Assembly (NCBI RefSeq): GCF_019966545.1
Contig: NZ_JAIMIC010000009.1
Span: 1 to 64,000, forward strand
Length of the DNA stretch: 64,000 nucleotides
Reading direction: 5' to 3'
Source of the DNA: Heliomarina baculiformis
GTDB lineage: Bacteria > Pseudomonadota > Alphaproteobacteria > Rhodobacterales > Rhodobacteraceae
Position 1 is the stretch's first letter; each line of letters starts with the position of its first letter. Positions 37,034-46,777 of this stretch are shown here, piece by piece. Both the position numbers and the translations under genes were made by a program. The notes beneath the pieces were generated by a model. The model did no database searches. It was not told the DNA's origin and saw only the letters and a list, made by a program, of their open reading frames with translations.

Positions 37034-37843
37034 GTGATCGACAATATCGCAGACAGAAAATACATGCTGGTTCTAGATGACCGGGTTTTCTACTTTGGCC
37101 TCCTTGGTCACAAGATGCAGGCCCGCAAACTAGGCGCGGTCTCCATTTATCTCGCTCCGGAAGGCCAGTTTCGGCTCAAGGAAGGTAATGGACAGTGGTC
37201 TCGGCATCAAATAGCCATCGTCGAGCCGTATCAGTCACACGAGGTGGTTTCGGATTGCGGCAAGATCATCAGCGTATTGATTGAACCTGAACGGCTGGAG
37301 AGGTCGGAACTCTCACGCCTGATTGCCGAATACCGCGATCCTGAATGTGTTGCGGGTCTGGTTGCGAGGCTACGTTCGGTTACGGCACAGCTTTCCGGGT
37401 CAAGACCGGATGGTGAGATGACGACCCGTGAATTCGATCGGATCGTGATCGGACGAGAGCTTGATACACGGAGAATCGATATGCGGGTCGTTTCGGTTTT
37501 GAATGAACTGGAACTGGAAGGTCTTGAGAGCCAATCGCTGGCCGCAGATCTCGCCGCCAAGATTGGGCTGTCGTCATCGCGCTTTCTTCATCTGTTTAAG
37601 GAACAAACCGGCGTGTCCTTTCGCAATTACCGGATGTGGCGGCGTGCCCGGACCTTTCTCTTGCATGCAAACAACAGCAGCAGCCTTACCGATGTGGCTC
37701 TGACCCTCGGATATCCAGACTCGAGCCATTTCAGCCACTCGATCCGCAAGACATTCGGGCTGCAGCCCAGGTCGATCCGGATCGGTTCGCAGAACCTCCG
37801 CGTGGACAGCAGCGCGCGAATGATGGCCTATTCCTGCGCCTGA
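37034..37843 (+). CDS. AraC-family transcriptional regulator
   Basis: The product (269 residues from GTG at 37034) has an N-terminal sensor part and a C-terminal double helix-turn-helix (about residues 165-260): LAAKIGLSSSRFLHLFKEQTG and LTDVALTLGYPDSSHFSHSIRK in the two halves, ending in GLQPRS. The GTG is chosen because TAGGGAGG ends 5 bases upstream; the frame is open further, with ATG at 36860 and 36968 but no clear ribosome sites. It likely regulates the TRAP transporter and carboxylase genes that follow, or the divergent dehydrogenase. Confidence 0.85.
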   Translation: MIDNIADRKYMLVLDDRVFYFGLLGHKMQARKLGAVSIYLAPEGQFRLKEGNGQWSRHQIAIVEPYQSHEVVSDCGKIISVLIEPERLERSELSRLIAEYRDPECVAGLVARLRSVTAQLSGSRPDGEMTTREFDRIVIGRELDTRRIDMRVVSVLNELELEGLESQSLAADLAAKIGLSSSRFLHLFKEQTGVSFRNYRMWRRARTFLLHANNSSSLTDVALTLGYPDSSHFSHSIRKTFGLQPRSIRIGSQNLRVDSSARMMAYSCA

Positions 37844-37956
37844 AACCGCGGTCAAACCGTTAACGCCACCCGCTTCCAATCGGGTCGCGTTTCGTTTGGT
37901 CAGGTCAATTCCCCGGTCTCAACGTATCGACGCAAGTTTTGGAAAAAATCAGATGA

Positions 37957-37968
37957 GACAGTCCTGTC
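37957..37968. promoter_or_regulatory. Short dyad before the second TRAP operon
   Basis: GACAG-TC-CTGTC is a small perfect inverted repeat 22 bp before the dctP start codon, with GGGAGG following. It lies in the 146-bp AraC-dctP gap and may be a regulator site or part of the leader; evidence is limited to the symmetry. Confidence 0.25.
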
Positions 37969-37989
37969 AGAGCATTTTGGGAGGACCAC

Positions 37990-39024
37990 ATGACATTTTT
38001 TCAGACTTTCGCCCCGGGAATTGCGATCTGTCTGACAGCCACTTCGCTGTCCGCCGATACGACACTGCGCTATTCCAACTGGCTGCCTGCAACACATCCC
38101 TTCATGTCCGAAGTAATTCAGCCCTGGATCGAAGATGTGGCCGAGGCGACAGAGGGCCGTGTCACCGTTGAAATCCTACCCAAGGTCGTTGGAACGGTTC
38201 CGACCCAGTTCGAAGTGGTGCGCGACGGGCTGGCCGACATGTCGCTTATTGTCGATGGCTATTCCGCAGGGCGCTTTAACTTGAATGGCATCGTCGAGCT
38301 ACCTTTCCTTGGCAACGACGCCCGGGCGATCAGCATAGCCTATTGGCGCATATATAAGAAATATCTCGAGCAATTCGCCGAGTACGAGAATGCAATTCCC
38401 GTCGCGAAATCTTCGGTTGGGCCCATGGCGCTTGCAACCGGACCCGGACCCATCGACAGCATGGACAAGCTGAAGGGTCTCAAGCTGAGGGTACCGACGG
38501 CAACCGGTTCAAAGGTTGTCGTTTCGCTGGGCGGCGCGCCCGTCAACAAGCCGATCAGCGAGATGTATGAACTCATTTCCACCGGTGTGGTGGACGGGAT
38601 GATATCATCGACCGAAACCATCAACAGCTTCAAGATCGCCGGATCCATCGGCAACCTCCTGACTGTTCCGGGTGGCCTCGGCAGTGCGGGTATATCCTTT
38701 GTGGTGAATGAGGACACGCTCTCTGAACTGTCCGAAGCCGATCAGGAAGCTTTCTGGAGCGTATCGGGCGAAGTTTTCTCGACCGGTATTGCCGAAGTCT
38801 ATCATCAGCTTAACGCGCGGGGCCGGCAGGATGTGCTTGATGAAGGCGGCACGATCACACCGGCTTCCGAAGAAATGATTCAAGCACTCGAGGAAAATCT
38901 GGCGTCCATCGACCAGACGTGGATCGACAAGGCAACGGAAATGGGCCTCGAAGACGCGGCGGGCGTGCTTGCCGAATTCCGGGCGGAGATCGCCAAGGAG
39001 GAGGCGAAACTTGCCGGCGAGTAA
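37990..39024 (+). CDS. TRAP transporter solute-binding protein (DctP family)
   Basis: The 344-residue protein has an N-terminal signal peptide (about residues 1-22, ending LSADT) and the DctP fold: LRYSNWLPATHP, the GPMALATGPGP region and LKGLKLRVPTATG with the carboxylate-binding arginine. It is the receptor of the second TRAP system in this window and is only distantly like the first (27393-28412), so the ligand probably differs. The gene overlaps the following DctQ gene by 14 bases. Confidence 0.92.
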   Translation: MTFFQTFAPGIAICLTATSLSADTTLRYSNWLPATHPFMSEVIQPWIEDVAEATEGRVTVEILPKVVGTVPTQFEVVRDGLADMSLIVDGYSAGRFNLNGIVELPFLGNDARAISIAYWRIYKKYLEQFAEYENAIPVAKSSVGPMALATGPGPIDSMDKLKGLKLRVPTATGSKVVVSLGGAPVNKPISEMYELISTGVVDGMISSTETINSFKIAGSIGNLLTVPGGLGSAGISFVVNEDTLSELSEADQEAFWSVSGEVFSTGIAEVYHQLNARGRQDVLDEGGTITPASEEMIQALEENLASIDQTWIDKATEMGLEDAAGVLAEFRAEIAKEEAKLAGE

Positions 39025-39508
39025 TGCCAAGCGGTTTAGTGCTGTCAGGCTAGTCATTTCACTGACCGATGGTCTGGCCGCACTGGCTCTTTTGAGTATG
39101 ATGGGGATCGCGTTCTTTGATGTGGTCGGGCGCAGTTTTTTCCGATCCCCGATGGCGGGGGCGACGGAACTAACTGAACTGGCAGTTGCCATAACAATCG
39201 CCTGTGTCTTTCCCTCGCTTGCTTGGCGCGGCCTTCACGCGACGATCGATGTCCTTGACGTGTTCGTTCCCGAAAGGTTTCGGCCATGGCAGGTTGGTCT
39301 TTCAAACCTGCTTTGTGCTGTCAGCTTTGCCTTTGTCGCTTGGCGGGTATGGATCGAAGGCGACAAGACAGCTCGTTTCGACGGGCAGACGCCGCTTCTT
39401 GAAATCCCCATGGCACCCGTCCTCTACGGCGTCGCCGTTCTTTTCGGAATTTCGGCGCTGGCTTTCCTTTTCGCTATACTCAATCCTTGCAAGGTGACAG
39501 AGGCGTGA
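39011..39508 (+). CDS. TRAP transporter small permease (DctQ family)
   Basis: The 165-residue product has four predicted membrane helices and the DctQ segments FFDVVGRSFF and GLHATIDVLDVFVP. The start is taken as TTG at 39011, with GGAGGAGG about 7 bases upstream; the overlap with dctP suggests coupled translation. The next ATG in frame lies far inside the first helix. Confidence 0.85.
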   Translation: MPASNAKRFSAVRLVISLTDGLAALALLSMMGIAFFDVVGRSFFRSPMAGATELTELAVAITIACVFPSLAWRGLHATIDVLDVFVPERFRPWQVGLSNLLCAVSFAFVAWRVWIEGDKTARFDGQTPLLEIPMAPVLYGVAVLFGISALAFLFAILNPCKVTEA

Positions 39509-40797
39509 CCGAAGCACTTATCGGCGTACTCGCCGCATTCATCCTTATCTTTGCGCGTGTCCCGTTGGCTGTGGCGCTTGGCCTTGTCGGGTTCATTGGT
39601 TTTGGTCTGCTGATCTCATGGAAGCCAGCATTTGCAATGGTAGCTCTGACTGCCAAGTCGAGCCTGTTGAACTATTATCTTTCGGTTATCCCTCTTTTCG
39701 TACTGATGGGTAATTTTCTGACCCGGGCAGGAATCTCTCGCGAGCTATACGCTGCCGCCTACGCCGTTATGGGTCATCTGCGGGGCGGGATTTCGCTGGC
39801 GACTGTCGTAGCCTGCGGGGGGTTCAGCGCCGTTTGCGGATCGTCGCTTGCGACCGCTGCCACGATGGCCAAGGTCGCGATGCCTTCCATGCGCGAATTC
39901 GGCTACGACGACCGCCTTGCGACCGGATCCATCGCTGCAGGCGGTACGCTCGGGATCCTTATTCCGCCAAGCGTTATCCTGATCCTTTACGGTGTAATCA
40001 CCGAAACCAACATCGGCATGCTTTTCGCTGCTGGCATGATACCGGGTCTAATCGGTCTCATCGGATACATGTTCGCCGTGCGTTACGTAACCTGGCGCAA
40101 TCCCGACATGGGACCTGCCGGGCCGAAAATGAGCTGGTCGGAACGGATCGCAGCGCTGCGTGGTGTCTGGGCCGTGCTTGCGCTTTTCGTGATCGTCATC
40201 GGTGGAATTTACGGCGGCTTTTTCACGCCGACCGAGGCGGCGGGTGTGGGGGCCGGCATCAGCTTTGTCTTTGCGCTGCTGCGTCGTTCGATGAATTTTC
40301 GTGCCTTTATCGAGGTGCTGGTCGATTCCGCCCGAACCAGCGGCATCATGTTCGGAGTGCTGATCGGTGCGACAATCTTCAGCGAATTCATCAACTACAC
40401 CGGCATGCATACCAGCTTTCTTGAGTGGGTTACCGGTCAGGAGGTGAAACCCTGGATGGTGATCGCGGCAATCGTCGGCATTTATCTTGTCCTCGGTTGC
40501 GTCCTCGAAAGCCTGTCGATGATTCTTTTGACGGTTCCGATCTTCTTTCCGATCATCGTCGAACTTGGGTTCGACCCGGTGTGGTTTGGCATCGTCGTTG
40601 TCGTTTCGGTAGAAATCGGGCTGCTGACGCCTCCGATCGGCATAAATGTTTTTGTTTTGCGCTCGGTTCTGCCGGACGTGGCCACCACGACCATTTTCAG
40701 CGGCGTCACACCGTTCTGGATCGCTGATATACTGCGCATCGCGCTGATTGCTTCGATTCCCGCGATATCGCTCTTTCTGCCCAGGTTGCTCTTTTGA
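39505..40797 (+). CDS. TRAP transporter large permease (DctM family)
   Basis: The 430-residue, 12-helix permease carries the DctM signatures SVIPLFVLMGNFL, AVCGSSLATAATM and GGTLGILIPPSVILILYG, and LTPPIGINVFVL near the C-terminus. It starts with GTG at 39505 overlapping the DctQ stop (GTGA). An in-frame ATG 18 bases upstream has no better ribosome site. The transporter precedes the carboxylase genes by 110 bases. Confidence 0.93.
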   Translation: MTEALIGVLAAFILIFARVPLAVALGLVGFIGFGLLISWKPAFAMVALTAKSSLLNYYLSVIPLFVLMGNFLTRAGISRELYAAAYAVMGHLRGGISLATVVACGGFSAVCGSSLATAATMAKVAMPSMREFGYDDRLATGSIAAGGTLGILIPPSVILILYGVITETNIGMLFAAGMIPGLIGLIGYMFAVRYVTWRNPDMGPAGPKMSWSERIAALRGVWAVLALFVIVIGGIYGGFFTPTEAAGVGAGISFVFALLRRSMNFRAFIEVLVDSARTSGIMFGVLIGATIFSEFINYTGMHTSFLEWVTGQEVKPWMVIAAIVGIYLVLGCVLESLSMILLTVPIFFPIIVELGFDPVWFGIVVVVSVEIGLLTPPIGINVFVLRSVLPDVATTTIFSGVTPFWIADILRIALIASIPAISLFLPRLLF

Positions 40798-40907
40798 GGC
40801 TTCAGCTAAACGACGCAAGCCGCAGCCGGTATGAACTGTCAGAAAACAATGGAACTGATCGGGACGCCTGCGTCCATCGAACTTTCAAGCAATAATCCGG
40901 GTTAGAC

Positions 40908-42524
40908 ATGGCAAAGATTTTAAGCTCCATTTCCACCGACGCAGAGACCTTCGCGGCCAACCGTAAAGGTATGACCGATCTGCTCGACCAAATGGAAAAC
41001 ATAGAATCCCGCACCCGAAAGGCTTCGGAAAAATCGCGCGAGCGCTTCGAAAAACGGCACCAACTCTTGCCCCGTGACCGGGTCGCTCTTTTGCTCGATC
41101 CCGGTCGGCCGTTTATCGAATTGTCCAAGCTGGCGGGCTATGGGCTTGATCAGGAGGACACCGAAAAGTCGGTTCCCGGTGGCGGCGTGATCGCGGGGAT
41201 TGGTTATGTCTCGGGCGTGCGCTGCATGATCAACGCTTCGGATTCCGGCATTGCCGCCGGGGCGCTGCAACCTATGGGTCTGGACAAGCAGCTTCGCATT
41301 CAGGAAATCGCTCTCGAGAACAAGTTGCCCTATGTCCAGCTAGTCGAAAGCGCCGGTGCAAATCTTATGGCGTATCGGGTCGAAGATTTCGTGCGGGGCG
41401 GTAACCTCTTCCGCAACATCGCCCGCTTTTCGGCGGCGGGGTTGCCTGTTGTCACGATCACCCATGGAAGTTCAACTGCGGGCGGTGCCTATCAAACCGG
41501 GCTTTCCGATTACATCATCATGGTGCGTGGACGTACCCGGGCTTTTCTGGCCGGTCCCCCGCTGCTCAAAGCCGCGACTGGCGAAATCGCCACAGAAGAA
41601 GAGCTTGGCGGCGCCGAGATGCATACCGGGATTTCGGGGCTGGGCGATTACATGGCAGAGGATGATCGTGAGGCCATCGGACTGGCGCGATCGATCCTGA
41701 AAAACATCGAATGGAATGCGGCATCGAAGGGAGAGAGATCATACGCCGAACCGGCCTATGACCGCGAAGACCTGCTAGGCCTGATGCCGATGGATCACCG
41801 CCAACCAGTCGATATGAAAGAGGTCATCGCGCGCCTTGTGGACGGGTCCGATTTTGTCGAATTCGGTGAGCGATATGGCGGCGCGACTGTTTGTGGCAAT
41901 GCCAAAATTGCAGGCTGGCCGATAGGTATCATCACGAATAACGGACCCATCGACCCGAGTGGCGCAGCAAAAGCAACGCACTTCATTCAGGCCTGCTGTC
42001 AGGCCGGAACACCGATCCTTTACCTCAATAATACCACGGGGTTCCTCGTCGGTCGCAGTTACGAGGAAGCAGGGAGCATCAAGCATGGGTCCAAGATGAT
42101 TCAGGCAGTGACGACTGCCACCGTTCCACAGTTCACTATTTACTGTGGCGCGTCTTTCGGGGCTGGAAACTACGGCATGTGCGGGCGCGGGTTTCATCCC
42201 CGGTTCTGTTTTTCCTGGCCCAACGCGAAGACGGCCGTCATGGGCGGCGAGCAGGCAGCCGGAACCATGGCCGTGGTGCAGGAAATGCGCGCCGAAAGGC
42301 TGGGCGAAGACGTCGACCACGAAAAGCTGGATGCGCTCAAGTCCAGGATCACCGAAAACTTCAACCGTCAGATGGATGCATTCTACACCTCTGCCCGGGT
42401 GCTGGACGACGGGGTGATCGATCCACGGGATACTCGTGATCTTATGATCGAGTTGATGCAGATCGCGCGTGAAGCCGACGATCGCAGGCCTAATGAAATC
42501 CAGTTCGCCGTGGCGCGCCCCTGA
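40908..42524 (+). CDS. Acyl-CoA carboxylase carboxyltransferase (geranyl/methylcrotonyl-CoA type)
   Basis: The 538-residue protein is the beta subunit of a biotin-dependent acyl-CoA carboxylase, transferring CO2 from carboxybiotin to an acyl-CoA. It has both crotonase-like halves: VPGGGVIAGIGYVSG and STAGGAYQTGLSDY in the N half, and NNGPIDPSGAAKATHFIQ, FGAGNYGMCGRGF and PNAKTAVMGGEQAAGTM in the C half. AFLAGPPLLKAATGEI followed by EELGGAEMH resembles AtuC, the geranyl-CoA carboxylase subunit, more than propionyl-CoA carboxylase. The biotin carboxylase gene follows. Substrate choice between geranyl-, methylcrotonyl- or a related enoyl-CoA is inference. Confidence 0.85.
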   Translation: MAKILSSISTDAETFAANRKGMTDLLDQMENIESRTRKASEKSRERFEKRHQLLPRDRVALLLDPGRPFIELSKLAGYGLDQEDTEKSVPGGGVIAGIGYVSGVRCMINASDSGIAAGALQPMGLDKQLRIQEIALENKLPYVQLVESAGANLMAYRVEDFVRGGNLFRNIARFSAAGLPVVTITHGSSTAGGAYQTGLSDYIIMVRGRTRAFLAGPPLLKAATGEIATEEELGGAEMHTGISGLGDYMAEDDREAIGLARSILKNIEWNAASKGERSYAEPAYDREDLLGLMPMDHRQPVDMKEVIARLVDGSDFVEFGERYGGATVCGNAKIAGWPIGIITNNGPIDPSGAAKATHFIQACCQAGTPILYLNNTTGFLVGRSYEEAGSIKHGSKMIQAVTTATVPQFTIYCGASFGAGNYGMCGRGFHPRFCFSWPNAKTAVMGGEQAAGTMAVVQEMRAERLGEDVDHEKLDALKSRITENFNRQMDAFYTSARVLDDGVIDPRDTRDLMIELMQIAREADDRRPNEIQFAVARP

Positions 42525-42538
42525 TAACCGCGAGACGT

Positions 42539-44488
42539 ATGATGACCAGACCCAAATCATTCCAGAAGCTGCTTGTCGCGAACCGGGGCGAGATAGCAGT
42601 CCGCATCATGAAAACCGCCCGGACCATGGGATATGGAACCGTCGCCATTTACTCGGAACCGGATGCCAAGGCAGAACATGTTCGCATCGCCGATGAGGCG
42701 GTATGTATTGGAATGGCCGCTCCGTCAGAGTCCTATCTGAAAATCGAGGCGATAATCGATGCCGCCCGCCAGACCGGTGCCGATGCGATACATCCTGGCT
42801 ACGGCTTTCTTGCCGAGAATGATGCTCTGCCAATTGCATGCGAGCAGGCCGGTATCGTTTTTGTCGGGCCGGGCGCCGAAGCCATCCGCAACATGGGCGA
42901 CAAGGCAGGCGCAAAAGCACTGATGGAACAGGCCGGCGTGCCCTGCGTGCCGGGCTATCAGGGTGAAGATCAGGACAGCGACAAGTTATTAAAAGAAGCC
43001 AAGCGCATCGGCTTTCCGGTCATGATCAAAGCGACGGCTGGCGGTGGCGGGCGCGGCATGCGGCTGGTTTCGACGGAACAGGAGTTTCTGGACCTTCTGC
43101 AGTCGGCAAAATCGGAAGCCAGGAACGCCTTTGGTAACGACATCGTCCTGTTGGAAAAGGCCATCCTGAACCCGCGCCACGTGGAAATTCAGGTTATGGC
43201 GGATCACCATGGCAACGCCATTCACTGTGGAGAAAGGGACTGTTCGGTGCAGCGCCGCCATCAGAAGGTGATCGAGGAAGCGCCGTCACCCGCTGTCGAC
43301 CCTGAGCTTAGAGAGCGGATGGGTAAAGCATCGATCGATGCAGTTCGGGCGATTGGCTACGCGGGTGCGGGAACCTTTGAATATCTGCTCGACGGTGACG
43401 GCAACTTTTTTTTCATGGAAATGAACACACGGCTTCAGGTTGAACATCCTGTCACCGAGATGATCACCGGTCTTGATCTGGTGGAACTGCAATTGCGGGT
43501 TGCCGCCGGAGAGAAGCTGCCGATTGACCAGAGTGATGTTTTCTACAGTGGCCATGCAATCGAGGTTCGCCTTTGCGCCGAAGACCCCGCCGCTGGTTTC
43601 ATGCCGCAAAGCGGTCGACTGGAACTATGGGAGCCGGCGTCATTCGTAAGGGTAGACCACGCGCTGCGCAGTGGTGCCGAAATACCGCCCTTTTACGATT
43701 CCATGATCGCTAAGCTCATCGCCCATGGCAGCTCTCGTGACAATGCGCGGCGAAAATTAGTCTCGGCACTGGATCACACTGTGGCGATCGGTCTTCGGAC
43801 GAACAAGAACTTCCTTTCTGACTGTCTGTCCCACTCGGTTTTCGCGGAGGGTAGGGCAACTACGGCGTTCATCGCTGATCACGGCGACGATCTGATGGCA
43901 GTCGAAACAACCCGCGAAGCCCGTGCTGCGATGATTACCGCAGCTCTCATGCGTGCGGGTCCGGGCAATCGTTTGACCCACGGGTTTTATACACCGTTGC
44001 GTCTGGCCCGTGGAGAGCGCGCGTTTGCCCCCATCGTGCAAGCTTTCCGTAATGGGGCATGTCATGTGGAAATGTCGGGTGAGGAACCTCTTGAGCTTTG
44101 CGTGACCACGGTCGACGGCCCTAGAGTTACGCTCGAACTGAATGGGGCAACCAGTAAAGCACTGCTTTGGCAGGACGAAACCCGCGTTACAGTTCACTAT
44201 CAGGGGCGCAGTTATGATTTTCTCGATCTCACTTTCCAGCCGACCGTTGCTGCCGAGGCCGCAGGTGGCGATGGCAAAGTTCGCGCATCGATGAATGGCA
44301 ATATCGTCTCTGTTGATATCGCCGTCGGCGACACCGTTGAAAAGGGACAAAAGCTTGTCGTGGTAGAAGCGATGAAGATGGAACACACGCATGCCAGTAC
44401 GCTTAGCGGAACGGTGACGGCAGTGAACGTTACGAAAGGTATGCAGGTCAGCACCCATGCCGTCCTGGTAGAGATCGACGCCGCATGA
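42539..44488 (+). CDS. Biotin carboxylase / biotin carrier alpha subunit of acyl-CoA carboxylase
   Basis: The 649-residue subunit carboxylates its own biotin using ATP and bicarbonate. It has the biotin carboxylase start LLVANRGEIAVRIM, the ATP-grasp glycine loop KATAGGGGRGMR (about 160-171), EMNTRLQVEHPVTE, a middle linking domain, and a C-terminal biotinyl domain with VVEAMKMEH whose Lys carries biotin. Size and layout match AtuF, MccA and PccA. It overlaps the next hydratase gene by ATGA. Two adjacent ATG codons (42539, 42542) are equally likely starts. Confidence 0.93.
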   Translation: MMTRPKSFQKLLVANRGEIAVRIMKTARTMGYGTVAIYSEPDAKAEHVRIADEAVCIGMAAPSESYLKIEAIIDAARQTGADAIHPGYGFLAENDALPIACEQAGIVFVGPGAEAIRNMGDKAGAKALMEQAGVPCVPGYQGEDQDSDKLLKEAKRIGFPVMIKATAGGGGRGMRLVSTEQEFLDLLQSAKSEARNAFGNDIVLLEKAILNPRHVEIQVMADHHGNAIHCGERDCSVQRRHQKVIEEAPSPAVDPELRERMGKASIDAVRAIGYAGAGTFEYLLDGDGNFFFMEMNTRLQVEHPVTEMITGLDLVELQLRVAAGEKLPIDQSDVFYSGHAIEVRLCAEDPAAGFMPQSGRLELWEPASFVRVDHALRSGAEIPPFYDSMIAKLIAHGSSRDNARRKLVSALDHTVAIGLRTNKNFLSDCLSHSVFAEGRATTAFIADHGDDLMAVETTREARAAMITAALMRAGPGNRLTHGFYTPLRLARGERAFAPIVQAFRNGACHVEMSGEEPLELCVTTVDGPRVTLELNGATSKALLWQDETRVTVHYQGRSYDFLDLTFQPTVAAEAAGGDGKVRASMNGNIVSVDIAVGDTVEKGQKLVVVEAMKMEHTHASTLSGTVTAVNVTKGMQVSTHAVLVEIDAA

Positions 44489-45261
44489 CTAACGCCGTCG
44501 TTCTGTACAGCCGCGAGAACCATGCGTTTCGAATAACGCTCAATCGCCCGGAAAAGCGCAATGCGATCAATAATGACCTGATCGAAGGCATATCCGACGG
44601 CATCAAACAGGCCGAGGCCGACCCAGACGTCCGGTGCATCGTACTGACCGGCGCGGGCGATAAGGCCTTTTGCGCCGGGGGCGATCTTCAGCCCGGGGGT
44701 GGGTTCAATTTCAATTTTGCCGAGCCTTCTACCGCATATGGAAATCTGCTGCGCCAGGCTCAGAACTGCCCCTTGCCGATTCTCGCAGTCGTCAACGGGA
44801 CTTGTGTGGCGGGTGGCATGGGTCTTGTTGCGATGGCTGATTTGGCCATTGCCGTAGATACGGCAAAATTTGGTTTACCAGAAGCCAAGATCGGTCTGTT
44901 CCCGATGCAGGTACTGGCGTTGATGAAGGCACTTGTCCCTGCACGGACGTTACGGGAATGGATGCTGACTGGGGAGTTGTTTTCTGCACAAGACGCGATG
45001 GAGGCGGGTCTGCTTAACCGTGTCGTCCCGACCGAGCAACTGGTTGAATGCGCGGACGGCATTGTTTCCAGCTTGGCCAAGACCTCGCCCTCTGCACTGC
45101 GTCGAGGGAAATATGCAATGCGCGTCGTGGACGCGATGAGCTTTGATCAGGCCATTGCTTTTGCGGAAGGTCAGCTGGGTCTGATGACCCTGACCCAAGA
45201 CGCCAAGGAAGGGCTTGCCTCATTCAACGAGAAGCGATCCCCGAAATTCACCGGAAAGTAG
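44485..45261 (+). CDS. Enoyl-CoA hydratase family protein (first of pair)
   Basis: The 258-residue crotonase-fold protein has ITLNRPEKRNAI, GDKAFCAGGDL and NGTCVAGGMGLVAMADLAI. Coupled by ATGA to the carboxylase alpha subunit, it is placed like AtuE or LiuC, which hydrate the glutaconyl-CoA product of the carboxylase. The second acidic catalytic residue is GLFPMQ-proximal and could not be confirmed by eye. The following gene is a divergent paralogue. Confidence 0.85.
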   Translation: MTNAVVLYSRENHAFRITLNRPEKRNAINNDLIEGISDGIKQAEADPDVRCIVLTGAGDKAFCAGGDLQPGGGFNFNFAEPSTAYGNLLRQAQNCPLPILAVVNGTCVAGGMGLVAMADLAIAVDTAKFGLPEAKIGLFPMQVLALMKALVPARTLREWMLTGELFSAQDAMEAGLLNRVVPTEQLVECADGIVSSLAKTSPSALRRGKYAMRVVDAMSFDQAIAFAEGQLGLMTLTQDAKEGLASFNEKRSPKFTGK

Positions 45262-45263
45262 TA

Positions 45264-46040
45264 ATGATTGAAAAGCCTGCTGTCCTGCTAGAGATCGACG
45301 GCAATATCGCGACGATCACGCTCAATCGCCCCGAGCGCCGGAACGCGGTAAACGCCCTACTAGCCAAGGCATTGAACGAGGCAATCGAGAAATGTGAAGA
45401 CGACTCTTCGGTCTCTGTAACCATCCTGACAGGCGCAGGTTCTTCCTTTTGCGCAGGTATGGATCTTGTTGCTTTTGGTAACGGTGAAGGTAAAGCGATA
45501 CTTCACGGCTCGGGGCGATTTGCAGGGTTCGTCGGAGTGAAACGCCGCAAGCCTGTGATCGCAGCGGTTAATGGTCCGGCAATGGCAGGCGGTTTTGAAA
45601 TCATGCTTGCCTGCGATCTGGCCGTTTCTGTGGATACCACAGTTTTTGGTCTGCCTGAGGCTCGGCGTGGATTGATCGCCGGGGCAGGGGGCGTGTTCCG
45701 GCTTGCTCGGCGGTTGCCGATCGCTGTGGTGAATGAAATGACCCTCACTGGTGATCCCATCACTGCGGCGCGCGCGCTCGAACTAGGTTTGGTCAACAGG
45801 GTGGTACCATCAGAGAGTCTTATGAAAACAGCCCGTGAACTAGCCGAAAAAATCGCAGCTTCCGCTCCGCTCTCGGTAAGCCTCAGCCTCGACCTTGCAC
45901 GTACGGCCGCCAGTGGCAATGAAGAGGTACTGTGGCATCTCAACGATAAATACCTGGATCAAACCATCGGGTCAGAAGACGCGCAGGAAGGCGCGCGGGC
46001 CTTTCTGGAAAAACGGTCACCAATATGGCGCGGCGTCTAA
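45264..46040 (+). CDS. Enoyl-CoA hydratase family protein (second of pair)
   Basis: The 258-residue paralogue of the upstream gene has ITLNRPERRNAV, GSSFCAGMDL, NGPAMAGGFEIMLACDLAV and LPEARRGLIAGAGGVFR. The ARRGL context is typical of hydratases in beta-oxidation-like pathways. It starts two bases after the previous stop and ends the plus-strand operon. Two hydratases in a row suggest successive cycles or one acting as an isomerase or hydrolase. Confidence 0.85.
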   Translation: MIEKPAVLLEIDGNIATITLNRPERRNAVNALLAKALNEAIEKCEDDSSVSVTILTGAGSSFCAGMDLVAFGNGEGKAILHGSGRFAGFVGVKRRKPVIAAVNGPAMAGGFEIMLACDLAVSVDTTVFGLPEARRGLIAGAGGVFRLARRLPIAVVNEMTLTGDPITAARALELGLVNRVVPSESLMKTARELAEKIAASAPLSVSLSLDLARTAASGNEEVLWHLNDKYLDQTIGSEDAQEGARAFLEKRSPIWRGV

Positions 46041-46072
46041 GCTCAGAAATTCAAGGCGTTTAGCTGCCAAGA

Positions 46073-46726
46073 TCATTCCGGAAAATGAGGCACAATGAAT
46101 GCTGCGGTCTTAGCCACATAGGCGCGCGCAATCTGTTCCGCTTGCGCTCCATCCCCGGAAAGCACTGCTTCGGTTATCTTGCGATAGCCTTCTATGCGTT
46201 CTACCGAGGGTACGGACAGCCGATTTCGGATCAGGTGCACCTGCAAACGCGGCAGGATACGGTGAATTTCCTCATTGCCGCTGATTCTTACAAGCTGCCG
46301 GAAATACCTGTTCCGGCGACGGAGAAACTCGAAGCGACCTTCTTCGTCGCGATACTCTTCGATCGAACGGAAAAGCTCTTCGATGCTCTCGCGGGCTCCG
46401 GGTGCTTCGATCTTCTGGGCGGCCTGTCGGGCTGCAAGGCCCAGCACGACTTCGGTTATGGAAAAGAGGTTTGCGGCTTCTTCCCGGCTCAGCTTGCGTA
46501 TCTGGGCACCGCGGAAGGCGGCAAGAACGACAATCCCGTCGGAACTCAGTTCCTTGAGAGCTTCCCGTACGGTGCTGCGGCCGACGTTGTAATGTGACAT
46601 GAGGTCCGGTTCGACCAGACGCTGACCGGCCACATACCGGCCTTCGTAAAGTCCACGAACCACATCGCGAACAATATAGCTCGACGTACTCGAGCCCTTG
46701 TCTGTCTTTTCGATGCCTCCAGGCAT
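46073..46726 (-). CDS. GntR-family transcriptional regulator (FadR-like)
   Basis: The product (217 residues from ATG at 46726) has an N-terminal winged helix (VRGLYEGRYVAGQRLVEPDL, then NVGRSTVREALKELSSDGIV) and a helical FCD-type effector domain. Start 46726 follows GAGAGG at 8 bases; a GTG at 46777 directly after the kinase stop would add 17 residues. It is the last gene of the minus-strand run and probably controls it in response to a carboxylate or acyl-CoA. Confidence 0.88.
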   Translation of the reverse strand: MPGGIEKTDKGSSTSSYIVRDVVRGLYEGRYVAGQRLVEPDLMSHYNVGRSTVREALKELSSDGIVVLAAFRGAQIRKLSREEAANLFSITEVVLGLAARQAAQKIEAPGARESIEELFRSIEEYRDEEGRFEFLRRRNRYFRQLVRISGNEEIHRILPRLQVHLIRNRLSVPSVERIEGYRKITEAVLSGDGAQAEQIARAYVAKTAAFIVPHFPE

Positions 46727-46777
46727 CCGGATACCTCTCAAAGGGAATGGACAACATTCATAGAGCTTTGAACTCAC

